A stretch of DNA of 64,000 bases from Spirosoma aerolatum (GCF_002056795.1 NZ_CP020104.1:7449501-7513500), one strand, 5' to 3'. Positions 1 through 8,330 are shown, counted from the stretch's first letter. Numbers and translations are program-made. Notes: a model not told the origin generated them from the letters alone.

Positions 1-405
1 CCAGTCGAACCAGCAACCCAGCGCGCCCTTACGCAGGCGTTCCTAACCGCTTTACAGCAGCAGGATCGCCATGCGCTCAATCAGTTGCTTCGATCAGACA
101 TTGACTTATTCAGTGATGGAGGAGGCAAACGGGCCGCTGGCCTGAAGCCCCTGTCTGGCCTTCAGAAGGTGTTACGGTTTTTGCTCGGTGTCATGCAGTT
201 ACCAGAGAATCAGGGCAATGAATTTATTCACCGACCTGCTTATGTCAATGGGCAACCTGCCTCCCTTATTTTTCACAGGGAAACGGGCGAACTGGATTCG
301 ATGACCTACATTGCCTCGGATGCCACTCAAATCACCCGGCTTTTGTATGTGCGGAACCCCGACAAACTCCATATTCAATCAGCATTGCCTGATAAGTCCT
401 CCTAG
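1..405 (+). CDS. SigJ-type ECF sigma factor, C-terminal part (partial)
   Basis: The reading frame is open from base 1 and ends at the stop at 403-405, so only the C-terminal ~134 residues are in the window. The visible part looks like the SnoaL-like C-terminal domain of SigJ-family ECF sigma factors: a helix with ALQQQDRHALNQLL, then LLRSDIDLFSDGGGK, then beta strands with a NGQPASLIFH segment. In this family the SnoaL-like domain follows the sigma2 and sigma4 DNA-binding regions and modulates activity. Those regions would lie upstream of the window. The family call rests on recognised sequence pattern only. Confidence 0.7.
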   Translation, partial: PVEPATQRALTQAFLTALQQQDRHALNQLLRSDIDLFSDGGGKRAAGLKPLSGLQKVLRFLLGVMQLPENQGNEFIHRPAYVNGQPASLIFHRETGELDSMTYIASDATQITRLLYVRNPDKLHIQSALPDKSS

Positions 406-577
406 GTAAAGCCTGTTTATGGGAAGAACTGGCCCCTATTTCTGAGTTACAAGTGTTGCCTAAACTCATTTGAACTATCAAAATGATACGTTGTTTTTCG
501 AGATGACATTTTGAGACGGCTGAGTAGACCTGAGTAGGGGTAAGCCAATAGTGTTGTATTCTATCTCGGGAAAACGG

Positions 578-597
578 GCGTGGCTGTTGCACAACTC
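578..597 (+). repeat. IS terminal inverted repeat, left
   Basis: The sequence GCGTGGCTGTTGCACAACTC is the exact reverse complement of 2291-2310. The outermost 3-4 bases could belong to the target rather than the IS, so the true end may be nearer 583. Confidence 0.85.
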
Positions 598-1215
598 CGT
601 TTTCTACGTTGATTTTTCATTGCCTGATAAGCTAATGGGATTTCTTGCTATTGTCTTCTCATCTCAGTTGAGAAAAAGCGTGGCCAAGTCTAGAAAAAGG
701 CCTTGAGAAGCCGATGACCATTCCACTCTTAGGGCTATGGCCTGGCTGAGAGTGGACTTGGTGGTGAACTTCATGTACTTCTTCAAATTGAAGGCAATTG
801 CCGCCATCAGCATCACCTTGTGAGCCCCAGCTTTACCCCGCACATTAATCTTGCATAACCCATTGTACTCCACCAGACTACCTAAGACCGGCTCCACCGT
901 CCGTTGACGAAGCTTTTTCATGCGCTTGCCCCGCCGACCTTGCTGGCGCTCCAAGGCTCGACGATAGAACGGATCATAGGCCGTCCGGATAAATTGTCGG
1001 CATTGGCTTTTGGGTACACAGGTGGGTTTAAGCGGACATTGTTTGCAGTCCTGGTAATCCGCCCGGTAGACTTTCAACAAACCAGTTTCAGCATGGGTGG
1101 CAAAGGTCTTGAAAAGCAATCGCTTGCCAGCGGAACAAGTAAAGTAATCCCCCTCCGAATCATAGGGAAAGCCTTCGATGTGTGGCTTGTAGTGGCCAAA
1201 GACAGGTATCCAGCC

Positions 1216-1231
1216 GCACCGGCGGACCGTC
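1216..1231 (-). repeat. 16-bp GC-rich insert 4 in transposase
   Basis: On the minus strand the insert reads GACGGTCCGCCGGTGC, between ATTACG and GGCTGG. Removing it joins LLEGWNIT to GWIPVFGHYKP in frame. It is identical to insert 1 except at one base. Confidence 0.85.
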
Positions 1232-1282
1232 CGTAATGTTCCACCCTTCCAGCAAGGCGTAGTTGCTGCTGTTTGAGTAACC

Positions 1283-1298
1283 GCACCGGCCGCCCGGC
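1283..1298 (-). repeat. 16-bp GC-rich insert 3 in transposase
   Basis: On the minus strand the insert reads GCCGGGCGGCCGGTGC, between GATACA and GGTTAC. It splits the conserved ADT-GYSN motif that holds the second catalytic aspartate. Removing it restores EEILADTGYSN. Confidence 0.85.
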
Positions 1299-1484
1299 TG
1301 TATCAGCCAATATCTCTTCTAAACGTAGTTCATTGGATGCCAACCGCTGCTGAAGCTTGAGGGTGATATCAGGCAGGTATTGGCTGTCCCGGCCATCGGC
1401 AAAATCGGCCTGCACATGACTAATAACGCCTTCGGCGGTATCCACTGCCAGGCTACAAGGGTAGTTGAGTTTGCGGGCTTTACC

Positions 1485-1500
1485 GCCGGGCCGCCGTTGT
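1485..1500 (-). repeat. 16-bp GC-rich insert 2 in transposase
   Basis: On the minus strand the insert reads ACAACGGCGGCCCGGC, between AAGCCC and GGTAAA. Removing it joins ISIKP to GKARKLNY in frame. Its reverse complement, GCCGGGCCGCCGTTGT, matches insert 4 at 12 of 16 positions, so this copy may be inverted relative to the other three. Confidence 0.8.
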
Positions 1501-1834
1501 GGGCTTAATCGAGATGAGCGCATCAGGGTCGGTAGGGCTGTAGTGGGTCTTGTTGCTCAGCAACTGGGCTTTTACGTTGCTAGCGCCTAGGGTTGTCGGT
1601 GCATTCTTCAAGTTTTGCTGATGCTTTTTCAGCCTTCTTAACGGGTGCTCGGCCGCGGTAATAACCGACCCAGTTTGACGGTTGCTGGGCTTCGGGCTCA
1701 CTTTCTCATTCTGATCCTCGACCGATTGGACCAGCTTGGGGCCAGGTAAATTGGGTTGTTTTTCGAGCATCGTTTCCATCAACGCATTCGCTTTGACCGG
1801 AGCAGAATCAATGGCAACCCGCCGACCAGCTACC

Positions 1835-1850
1835 GCAGCGGCGGACCGTC
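1835..1850 (-). repeat. 16-bp GC-rich insert 1 in transposase
   Basis: On the minus strand the insert reads GACGGTCCGCCGCTGC, between AATAT and GGTAGC. Removing it joins ANNM to VAGRRVAIDS in frame. It differs from insert 4 at one base. The exact boundaries can be shifted by one base. Confidence 0.85.
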
Positions 1851-2290
1851 ATATTGTTGGCCACACACAGGCTGAATACTTTGTCAAATAGTAACTCAAA
1901 AAGTGCTTCCGGGTAAAGCTGGCGGGTACGGCTCAGCGTGGAGTGCCAAGGTAATGGCTCATCAAGGTTGTACCCCAGGAAATACAGCATATCCAGGCGC
2001 ATGGAGCAATGCTCGACCAACTTTCTGTCGGAAGATATATTCTCCAGACAACCGATAAGCATGAATTTGAAAAAGACCACGGGGTCAATCGAGGGATTGC
2101 TCGTTGAGCCATAACATTCTTTAGTATGTTCATAGAGGAACGTCAGATCAAGCGTCTCCTTCAGCCGACGATAGAAGTTATGCTTAGGGACGCGGCTGGA
2201 CAGCTGAAAACAAGTAATGCGCTTTTCGGCGTAGTCTTTTCGGCCTTGCATCCCTTAAGATACAAAAAAGGCCACTTATATTCCTAAGCA

Positions 2291-2310
2291 GAGTTGTGCA
2301 ACAGCCACGC
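2291..2310 (-). repeat. IS terminal inverted repeat, right
   Basis: The sequence GAGTTGTGCAACAGCCACGC is the exact reverse complement of 578-597. It lies about 40 bp upstream of the transposase start codon. Confidence 0.85.
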
Positions 2311-2370
2311 TCCCCAATGAGACGAAGGAGCATTCATAAATCTACTGCTTAAATGGGGCGTTTTATATGA
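2309..2370 (+). repeat. Dispersed intergenic repeat, copy A (split by the IS)
   Basis: This copy carries the family core TGAGACGA (2318-2325), a GCTCC...GGAGC hairpin around it, and the 3' end GGGGCGTTTT (2355-2364). The 5' part is missing here. A matching CTCGGGAAAACGG lies on the other side of the IS at about 565-577. Confidence 0.7.
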
Positions 2371-2463
2371 CGGCTCAGACCTGACGAGTTGGTGCAACCA
2401 TTTATTGGGCTGAGCTGCCTTTACTAACTAGTTCATACACTACCACATAACCCCATCAGCAAG

Positions 2464-2492
2464 TCGGATACGATTTCTCCGAACTCGGATAC
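2464..2492 (+). promoter_or_regulatory. 21-bp-spaced direct repeats upstream of the SDR/iorAB-like operon
   Basis: TCGGATAC occurs at 2464-2471 and again at 2485-2492, exactly two helical turns apart. This is the layout expected for an AraC-family activator, and the operon's second gene encodes one. A possible -7 box, CATCTTTG (2515-2522, one base off TAnnTTTG), lies 23 nt downstream. The link to that regulator is an inference. Confidence 0.5.
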
Positions 2493-2549
2493 TTTTTTAC
2501 GATCAACGCCTACCATCTTTGCCTTTGTCATACATAAGCCAACAACAGG

Positions 2550-3392
2550 ATGGAAAGCGAGAAAAAAACAAAAACCTGGTTTATCACTGGCGCGTCGAAG
2601 GGGATGGGTTTAGCCTTGGTCAAATTACTGCTGGCCAAGGGACACGCTGTAGCTGCCACCTCCCGAAACAAGCAGGCCATGAGTCGCCAGATTCATGGTT
2701 ATACGGAGACCTTTTTGCCTCTGGAGATGGATCTGACAGCGGAGGAAAGCGTCCAAAACGCCATCCAGCAGACTGTGGAAACATTTGGCCGACTGGATGT
2801 AGTGGTCAATAATGCGGGCTTTGCCTACGTGGGTAGTCTGGAAGAGATGACCGATCAAGAGTTTCGCTATGCCCTGGATGTGAACCTGTTTGGTACCGTT
2901 AACGTCATTCGGGCAGCCATGCCCTATTTACGTCAGCAACGGAGTGGGCACATTATCAACATTGCCTCGGCCGGTGGCTACGTAGCCGTGGCCAATCTAG
3001 GTAGTTATGCGGCTTCCAAATTTGCCATGGTCGGTCTAACCGAATCGCTGGCCGCTGAAATAAAGCCGCTGGGTGTTTACGCGACTGTGGTCTTGCCCGG
3101 CTCGTTTCGAACTCAGTTTCTGGAAGATGGCTCCTTAACCTACGTCAAGACGCCCATTGCCGAGTACGGCAGTGAGAAAACCCTGGACGGGATGAGCAAA
3201 CGGGCGGGTACCCAGCCCGGCGATCCGGATAAGCTGGTCGCCCAACTCGTGAGACTTGCCGATTACCAAACGCCCCCTGTCCACCTGATTTTGGGTCCGG
3301 ACAGTTACCGCATGATCATGGAAAAACGGGACAGGGATCTGGCGGAGTTTGAGGCCTATAAGGAAACAACGATGTCGACCAACCTCGACTAA
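2550..3392 (+). CDS. SDR-family NAD(P)-dependent oxidoreductase
   Basis: This 280-residue classical short-chain dehydrogenase/reductase has the N-terminal dinucleotide motif TGASKGMG (~residues 12-19), the NNAG motif (~92-95), the catalytic Ser of IASAGG and Y-x3-K in SYAASKFAMVG, all in the expected order. The C-terminal tail resembles that of the subgroup often annotated as oxidoreductase/short-chain dehydrogenase with unknown substrate. It is the first gene of a five-gene same-strand group (SDR, AraC regulator, 2Fe-2S subunit, molybdopterin subunit, epimerase-like reductase). ATG at 2550 is preferred because it directly precedes the Rossmann strand. The substrate cannot be deduced. Confidence 0.88.
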   Translation: MESEKKTKTWFITGASKGMGLALVKLLLAKGHAVAATSRNKQAMSRQIHGYTETFLPLEMDLTAEESVQNAIQQTVETFGRLDVVVNNAGFAYVGSLEEMTDQEFRYALDVNLFGTVNVIRAAMPYLRQQRSGHIINIASAGGYVAVANLGSYAASKFAMVGLTESLAAEIKPLGVYATVVLPGSFRTQFLEDGSLTYVKTPIAEYGSEKTLDGMSKRAGTQPGDPDKLVAQLVRLADYQTPPVHLILGPDSYRMIMEKRDRDLAEFEAYKETTMSTNLD

Positions 3393-3440
3393 TCGTTACC
3401 CATCAGCCGAACGCCCCTGGATTAATTTGTTTGCTTTTCT

Positions 3441-4355
3441 ATGAAAGAGTCATCGCCTTACCCTATCCGGACCATTGCGGAATACCACCAGCTCTTAGGA
3501 CTACCCAAGCCCAGGCATCCCCTTTTCAGTGTGATTGATCACCAGGACGTCACCCAGTTTTCGGACGACCGGTTGCGGACCAAAACCTACGGATTCTACA
3601 CCATTAGCATGAAAAAAGGGTATGTAGGTACCATGAAATATGGGCAAACTTATTACGACTTCGATGAAGGGGCAATGGTCTTTCACGGTCCCCGGCAGGT
3701 CATCACCTCCGAACTGACGGATGAGCTGCAACTCAGGGGATGGAGTCTTCTGATTCATCCCGATTTCATCCATCCCTATCCGCTGTTCAATCGGTTGAAA
3801 GCATACGGCTTTTTCTCCTACGCGCTCAGTGAAGCCCTGCATCCTTCCGAGCAGGAAATCCAGCTCATCGAAACGCTCATGGGCACCATACGCTACGAAT
3901 ACCAGGCTGGCATTGATAACTTCAGCCAGGATATTCTCATCAGCCAGCTGGAACTGCTGCTCAACTACTGTAACCGGTTTTATCATCGGCAGTTTCTCAC
4001 CCGCAAAAAAGCCAATCACGACGTACTGTCCCGATTGGAAGCCTGGCTTCAGGATTATTTTGCCACTGATAAAGCCGCCCGCTTGGGCGTTCCGACGGTG
4101 CAGCAGGTAGCCGACCAACTGCAGCTGTCGACGGCTTACCTAAGCGACATGCTCCGAGTTTTGACGGGACAGAGTGCCCAGCAGCACCTAACCGATCATG
4201 TTATTGAGCGGGGCAAAGAACTACTGGCGACCACCTCCCTGACGGTGGGTGAAATTGCCTTTCGACTTGGCTACGAGAATCCGCAAGGCTTTCATAAGCT
4301 GTTTAAGGCTAAAACCCAGCAGACACCCCTGGCCTTCCGGGCCGCTATGAATTAA
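3441..4355 (+). CDS. AraC-family transcriptional regulator
   Basis: The protein has 304 residues. The N-terminal ~170 form a cupin-like sensing region (TYGFYTISMKKGYVGTMKYG, then GAMVFHGPRQV). The C-terminal ~100 residues hold the two-helix-turn-helix AraC domain, with VQQVADQLQLSTAYLSDMLR and the second helix pair ending VGEIAFRLGYENPQGFHKLF. It lies 48 nt after the SDR gene and 24 nt before the 2Fe-2S subunit gene, so it is probably cotranscribed and controls its own operon. The 21-bp-spaced direct repeat at 2464-2492 is a candidate binding site. The inducer is unknown. Confidence 0.9.
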   Translation: MKESSPYPIRTIAEYHQLLGLPKPRHPLFSVIDHQDVTQFSDDRLRTKTYGFYTISMKKGYVGTMKYGQTYYDFDEGAMVFHGPRQVITSELTDELQLRGWSLLIHPDFIHPYPLFNRLKAYGFFSYALSEALHPSEQEIQLIETLMGTIRYEYQAGIDNFSQDILISQLELLLNYCNRFYHRQFLTRKKANHDVLSRLEAWLQDYFATDKAARLGVPTVQQVADQLQLSTAYLSDMLRVLTGQSAQQHLTDHVIERGKELLATTSLTVGEIAFRLGYENPQGFHKLFKAKTQQTPLAFRAAMN

Positions 4356-4379
4356 GCCATTCGTTAACACCCTGACATT

Positions 4380-4898
4380 ATGAAACCCTACACGCTAATG
4401 ATTAACGGCAAAGCCTATTCGGTAACAGCCGATCCGACGATGCCGCTACTGTGGGTCATTCGGGATGTGGTGGGCCTGAAAGGCACCAAGTTTGGTTGCG
4501 GGATGGGACTCTGTGGAGCCTGTACAGTTCACCTGGACGGCCAGCCCATCCGTTCCTGCCAGATACCCATCGACCTCATCAAAAGGAACCAAACCATTAT
4601 GACGATTGAAGGCCTTTCGAAAGCGGGTGATCATATCGTGCAAAAAGCCTGGGTGGAGCACCAGGTGCCGCAGTGCGGCTATTGTCAATCGGGGCAGATC
4701 ATGTCCGCAGTTGCCTTGCTGAAAGCGAATCCGTCACCAACGGATGCTGACATTGACGCGGCCATGGGGGGCAATATCTGCCGATGTGGTACCTACGTCC
4801 GCATCCGGCAGGCTATTCACTCGGCGGCTTCGGCCATGCGCCAGGCGAAGAAGGCCACTCCGTCATCCCCCGCCAAAAAACAGCCTTCGGTCCGATAA
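4380..4898 (+). CDS. (2Fe-2S) subunit of a xanthine dehydrogenase-family hydroxylase (IorA-like)
   Basis: The protein has 172 residues. The N-terminal ferredoxin-like domain carries the first cluster motif ([17 protein letters not shown], ~38-55). The C-terminal helical domain has the second ([10 protein letters not shown] ~98-107 and NICRCGTY ~130-138). Such subunits pass electrons from the molybdenum site and match the alpha subunit of isoquinoline 1-oxidoreductase and related aldehyde dehydrogenases that lack a FAD subunit. About 20 lysine- and proline-rich residues extend the C-terminus. The large-subunit gene starts 11 nt downstream. No signal peptide is visible, so if the complex is exported this subunit would have to travel with the Tat-signal-bearing partner. 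Confidence 0.92.
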   Translation: MKPYTLMINGKAYSVTADPTMPLLWVIRDVVGLKGTKFGCGMGLCGACTVHLDGQPIRSCQIPIDLIKRNQTIMTIEGLSKAGDHIVQKAWVEHQVPQCGYCQSGQIMSAVALLKANPSPTDADIDAAMGGNICRCGTYVRIRQAIHSAASAMRQAKKATPSSPAKKQPSVR

Positions 4899-4909
4899 CC
4901 TCACCCCAT

Positions 4910-7093
4910 ATGACTTCCCACAATCTTTCCCGACGGGCGTTTATTCGTCGTACGAGTGTATCGGGAGCGGCCTTATTACTTGGTATATCGACAGGAGGGC
5001 CGTCATTCCTCGTTGCGCAGACGGACCCACTGGCCCGTCCACCCGAGAATTTCAGCCCTTATATTCAGATCGATCCCTTGGGCGTCATTACGCTTTATAA
5101 TCCCAAACCCGAACTGGGGCAAGGTACATTTCAGTCCCTACCCGCCCTTATTTGCGAAGAGCTGGAGGTGACCTTGGAGCAGGTGACGATTGTTCATACC
5201 AACGGCGAGAAAATCTTTGGGGACAGTCAGTTTTCGGCGGGGAGTATGTCGGTTAAATCCCTCTATACCGCCTTGCGAACGGTAGGCGCTGCGGCCCGCC
5301 AGATGCTGCTAATGGCGGCCAGCCAGCGGTGGGCCGTTCCAATTGAAACCTGCTACGCTCAGCAAGGCAGGATCGTTCACCGGCCAACGGGTCGGCAATT
5401 TACGTATGGGGAACTAGCCGGGGAAGCAGCACAACTGACCGTTCCTCAACATCCACCTCTAAAAGAGCCGGCTAATTTTACCTTAATCGGTAAATCAGTG
5501 CCCAGACCCGATGTGCCGGCCAAAACCACGGGAGAGACAGTGTTTGGCATCGATGTCGACTTACCGGGGATGCTTTACGCGTCCATTGAACGTTGTCCGG
5601 TAATCGGCGGTAAATTGGTCAAATTTGATGCCAGCAAAGCCTTGAGGATGCCGGGTGTAGCCGGAGTCTTTCCCGTAAAACGCACCCTGGGCCGGTATGA
5701 ATACACGGGCGTCGGCATTGTTGCCCGTTCGTATTGGGCGGCCTTACAGGCTCGCAAAGGCCTGATAATCGACTGGGATGTTGAGGGACTGAATACTTTT
5801 GCCAGTGCGGAGTTTGAGAACACCCTGCGCGCCCTACATACCCAACCCGGCCTGGCGATCAACCCCGTAGGCGATTTTGAAACAGCTTACGCCCAGGCTC
5901 CCCGGCACCTGGAAGCGTTTTATGAAACCCCTATGGTGGCCCATTCGCCGATGGAGCCCATGAACTGCGTGGCCCTCTGGTCGGGCGAGCAGGTTGAGAT
6001 TTGGGTATCGACTCAGGTACCGGGTGCGCTGACCGGCAGTGGTCCTTCGTTTATGGTCGATTTGCCCAAAACCCTGGGTATCCCGGCCGAAAACATCACC
6101 CTGCATACCCAGTTTTGTGGCGGGGGCTTTGGCCGCCGGTTATACCTGGATTTTATCGTGGAAGCCATTGAACTAGCCAAGCTTACGGGTAAACCCGTCA
6201 AATCCGTCTGGACAAGAGAAGACACGACCCAGCAGGGACCCTTCCGACCCATGACGTTTTCGGCGATGAAAGCGGGACTATCATCCGAAGGAAAGGTTCT
6301 GGCTTTTCAGCACAAGATCATTGCCCCTTCGATTGCTGAATCCCTGAGTGGGACGTTTGATGGAACCAAACTGGATGGCCGCATGAGTGAGGGCGTCAGT
6401 GATCAGGCCTACGAGATAGGGGCCATGAAGAACACCTACGTGCGGGCCGATACGCATATTCCACTGGGTTCGTGGCGATCGGTGACCTCGTCGACCACGG
6501 CTTTTGCCCATGAGTGCTTTATCGATGAGCTGGCCCATCAGGCGGGGCAAGACCCGCTGGCGTTTCGCCTGGCCATGCTGACCAAAGCCTCGGACACCAA
6601 ACGGATGCTGCTCAAGCTGAAAGACGTATCGGGCTGGGACAAACCACTTCCGGCCGGAAGAGCCCGAGGAATCGCTCAGTGGGCATTTTTTGCGGGTCTG
6701 TGCGGACAAGTCGTTGAGGTATCTCGTCAACCGGACGGCCAGATTAAGGTTGACAAGGTGGTGGCCGTCATTGATCTGGGTACGGTTGTTCATCCTGATA
6801 ACGTAAAAAATCAGGTGGAAGGTGCGATTGTCATGGCCCTAACGGCGGCCACCAAACCCGGAATTACGTTTGCAGGCGGGAAGGTAACGCAAAGCAATTT
6901 TCATGATAGCCCTGTCTTACGGATGAATGAGACGCCAAAAATCGAGGTGCATATTCTGGCGGATGGCGGTCCCATGAAAGGCGTTGGCGAACCCGGTTTA
7001 CCCCCGCTGGCTCCAGCCCTGGCCAATGCCCTATTTGCCTTGACGGGCAAACGGCTTCGTACACTTCCCATTGATTTAGCTAGCATCCGATAA
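4910..7093 (+). CDS. Molybdopterin-binding subunit of a xanthine dehydrogenase-family hydroxylase (IorB-like)
   Basis: The ATG at 4910 gives 727 residues beginning with a Tat signal (SRRAFIRRTSVSG and a hydrophobic stretch). The frame is open further upstream, but that part overlaps the 2Fe-2S subunit and lacks such a start. The body shows the aldehyde oxidase/xanthine dehydrogenase molybdopterin domains in order: ELGQGTFQSLPAL, the SVPRPDVPAKTTGE segment, FCGGGFGRRLYLDF and GVGEPGLPPLAPALANA near the C-terminus, with the catalytic Glu expected in the last. Like IorB, it has no FAD subunit gene nearby, so electrons probably go to a periplasmic cytochrome or similar acceptor (inference). The substrate is probably an aldehyde or N-heterocycle but cannot be fixed. 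Confidence 0.9.
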   Translation: MTSHNLSRRAFIRRTSVSGAALLLGISTGGPSFLVAQTDPLARPPENFSPYIQIDPLGVITLYNPKPELGQGTFQSLPALICEELEVTLEQVTIVHTNGEKIFGDSQFSAGSMSVKSLYTALRTVGAAARQMLLMAASQRWAVPIETCYAQQGRIVHRPTGRQFTYGELAGEAAQLTVPQHPPLKEPANFTLIGKSVPRPDVPAKTTGETVFGIDVDLPGMLYASIERCPVIGGKLVKFDASKALRMPGVAGVFPVKRTLGRYEYTGVGIVARSYWAALQARKGLIIDWDVEGLNTFASAEFENTLRALHTQPGLAINPVGDFETAYAQAPRHLEAFYETPMVAHSPMEPMNCVALWSGEQVEIWVSTQVPGALTGSGPSFMVDLPKTLGIPAENITLHTQFCGGGFGRRLYLDFIVEAIELAKLTGKPVKSVWTREDTTQQGPFRPMTFSAMKAGLSSEGKVLAFQHKIIAPSIAESLSGTFDGTKLDGRMSEGVSDQAYEIGAMKNTYVRADTHIPLGSWRSVTSSTTAFAHECFIDELAHQAGQDPLAFRLAMLTKASDTKRMLLKLKDVSGWDKPLPAGRARGIAQWAFFAGLCGQVVEVSRQPDGQIKVDKVVAVIDLGTVVHPDNVKNQVEGAIVMALTAATKPGITFAGGKVTQSNFHDSPVLRMNETPKIEVHILADGGPMKGVGEPGLPPLAPALANALFALTGKRLRTLPIDLASIR

Positions 7094-7143
7094 ACCCACT
7101 GGGGGCTTCCTGCTTATCATTATTCAAAATCGTCCGAAACTAT

Positions 7144-8166
7144 ATGCGTGTATTATTAACAGGTGTTTCCAGTTTTCTGGGCGCGCATACGGCTATTCAA
7201 CTGCTGGAAAAGGGGTATCAGGTAGTAGGAACGCTGCGAGACATAGGTCGCGCCAACGACATGCGCACCATCATTGGCCAACACACCGATAAAATTGAAC
7301 AGCTGGCGTTTGTGGAAGCAGATCTGGCCGACACGGCGATATGGGATAAGCTGGTAGAGGGAGTTGACTTTGTGCAGCATATTGCCTCCCCCTTCCCGCA
7401 TGGTGAACCAACTCATGAAGCGAATGTCATCGTGCCCGCCAAAGAAGGTACGCTAGCCATTCTCAAAGCCGCTTCGAAGCATCAGCTAAAACGGGTCGTG
7501 CTGACGTCGGCTATTGGTGCATCATTCTACGGTAAGCCAAAGGGCCAACAGAGCGGTGTATATGATGAAACTGTCTGGACCGATGAAACGAACCGGGCGG
7601 ATACGACGGCGTATTACCGGAGTAAAACCATCGCGGAAAAAGCCGCCTGGGCGTTTATGGAGCAGGATGCCAGTGGGTTGGAACTAACGACGGTGTTACC
7701 TGGCGCGCTGCTAGGACCCGTGTTGGAGAAAGATTATGGCCATACTCCTGAAATCATCTTGAACTTGCTGAACCGCCGTGTACCTGCCGTTCCCAACGTA
7801 GGCTTTGATTTGGTCGATGTGCGATCAGCAGCCGATTTGCTTCTACGAGCCATGGAGGCCTCTCAGGCCGCTGGCCAACGGTTTTTGGGCACAGCCGGTT
7901 ATTTATCGTTTCGACAAATCGCAGCGCTACTAAACGAAAACTACCCAGATCGAAAAATACCTTCTGGCACCATACCCAGCTGGCTACTGCAGGTTTTGGG
8001 CTGGTTTGATCCATCGTTAGCGGCCGTAGTCGTTGATCTGGACAAAGAACGCAAAGGCAACAGTAACAAAGCAAAGCAACTGCTGGATTGGCAACCCATT
8101 AACAGTAGAGAAGCGGTGTTATCCTGTGCAGATAGTATGTTTCGAGTCGGACTGATTAGCGAATGA
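7144..8166 (+). CDS. NAD-dependent epimerase/dihydroflavonol-4-reductase-like protein
   Basis: This 340-residue extended SDR has the nucleotide motif TGVSSFLGAHTA (~6-17), a RVVLTSAIGAS strand, and Y-x3-K in AYYRSKTIAEKAAW (~158-172). The sequence is closest in pattern to the aldehyde/dihydroflavonol reductase group (PGALLGPVL, then a C-terminal substrate lobe). It lies 50 nt after the molybdopterin subunit and is the last gene of the operon. A carbonyl-reducing role next to an aldehyde-type hydroxylase and another SDR suggests a small pathway for an alcohol, aldehyde or ring compound, but the substrate is unknown. Confidence 0.85.
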   Translation: MRVLLTGVSSFLGAHTAIQLLEKGYQVVGTLRDIGRANDMRTIIGQHTDKIEQLAFVEADLADTAIWDKLVEGVDFVQHIASPFPHGEPTHEANVIVPAKEGTLAILKAASKHQLKRVVLTSAIGASFYGKPKGQQSGVYDETVWTDETNRADTTAYYRSKTIAEKAAWAFMEQDASGLELTTVLPGALLGPVLEKDYGHTPEIILNLLNRRVPAVPNVGFDLVDVRSAADLLLRAMEASQAAGQRFLGTAGYLSFRQIAALLNENYPDRKIPSGTIPSWLLQVLGWFDPSLAAVVVDLDKERKGNSNKAKQLLDWQPINSREAVLSCADSMFRVGLISE

Positions 8167-8259
8167 GGAAGATGGGTTAAGTCATTCGCTATGACCTGAG
8201 AAAGATTTCTATCCCTATAGAATGAACAAGTTAACCCAGTTAATGTCTCCAACCACTGG

Positions 8260-8330
8260 TTCTCAAAATAACGCTCCCACCTGAGACGAGTGGAGTCTCA
8301 CGATCTGTTCATCGGGCGTTTTGAGGACGA
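8260..8330 (+). repeat. Dispersed intergenic repeat, copy B (best preserved)
   Basis: The 5' segment CTCAAAATAACGCTCCC (8262-8278) can pair with the 3' segment GGGCGTTTTGAG (8314-8325), closing the whole element. Two alternative inner pairings exist: TCTCA with TGAGA, and CTCC-CAC with GTGGAG around the core CTGAGACGA. It lies 94 nt after the operon's last stop. The pairings are read from sequence and not computed. Confidence 0.75.

Larger units (their letters stand above)
664..2251 (-). pseudogene. IS1182-family DDE transposase, interrupted by four 16-bp inserts
   Basis: The N-terminal part (2251 to about 1851, starting MQGRKDYAEKRITCF) is a transposase N-terminal domain with the conserved PVVFFKFMLIG and LPWHSTLSRTRQ segments. 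The rest lies in different frames: the VAIDSAPVKANA region (first catalytic Asp), NKTHYSPTDPDALISIKP, the ADT|GYSN motif (second Asp), and a C-terminal part with C-x2-C-x5-C and RQRTVEPVLGSL (catalytic Glu). Each frame change coincides with a 16-bp GC-rich insert (1835-1850, 1485-1500, 1283-1298, 1216-1231). Without them the frame reads through as 507 residues, the usual size for the family. No other nonsense or frameshift change was seen, so the decay is due to the inserts alone. Confidence 0.9.
578..2310 (-). mobile_element. IS1182-family insertion sequence, inactivated
   Basis: The element is bounded by perfect 20-bp inverted repeats at 578-597 and 2291-2310 and carries one transposase gene on the minus strand. 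The gene has four frameshifts, so the element is probably non-autonomous. No clear target-site duplication could be defined. The right flank is the 3' part of the dispersed intergenic repeat found elsewhere in the window, and the left flank (563-577) resembles its 5' part. This suggests that the IS landed inside a copy of that repeat. Confidence 0.85.

Noticed and set aside
332..592. 86-codon open frame on the minus strand
   Set aside because: It overlaps the sigma-factor gene end and runs into the IS end, with no homology signs.
904..1236. 110-codon open frame antisense to the transposase
   Set aside because: It is a shadow of the GC-rich transposase coding sequence.
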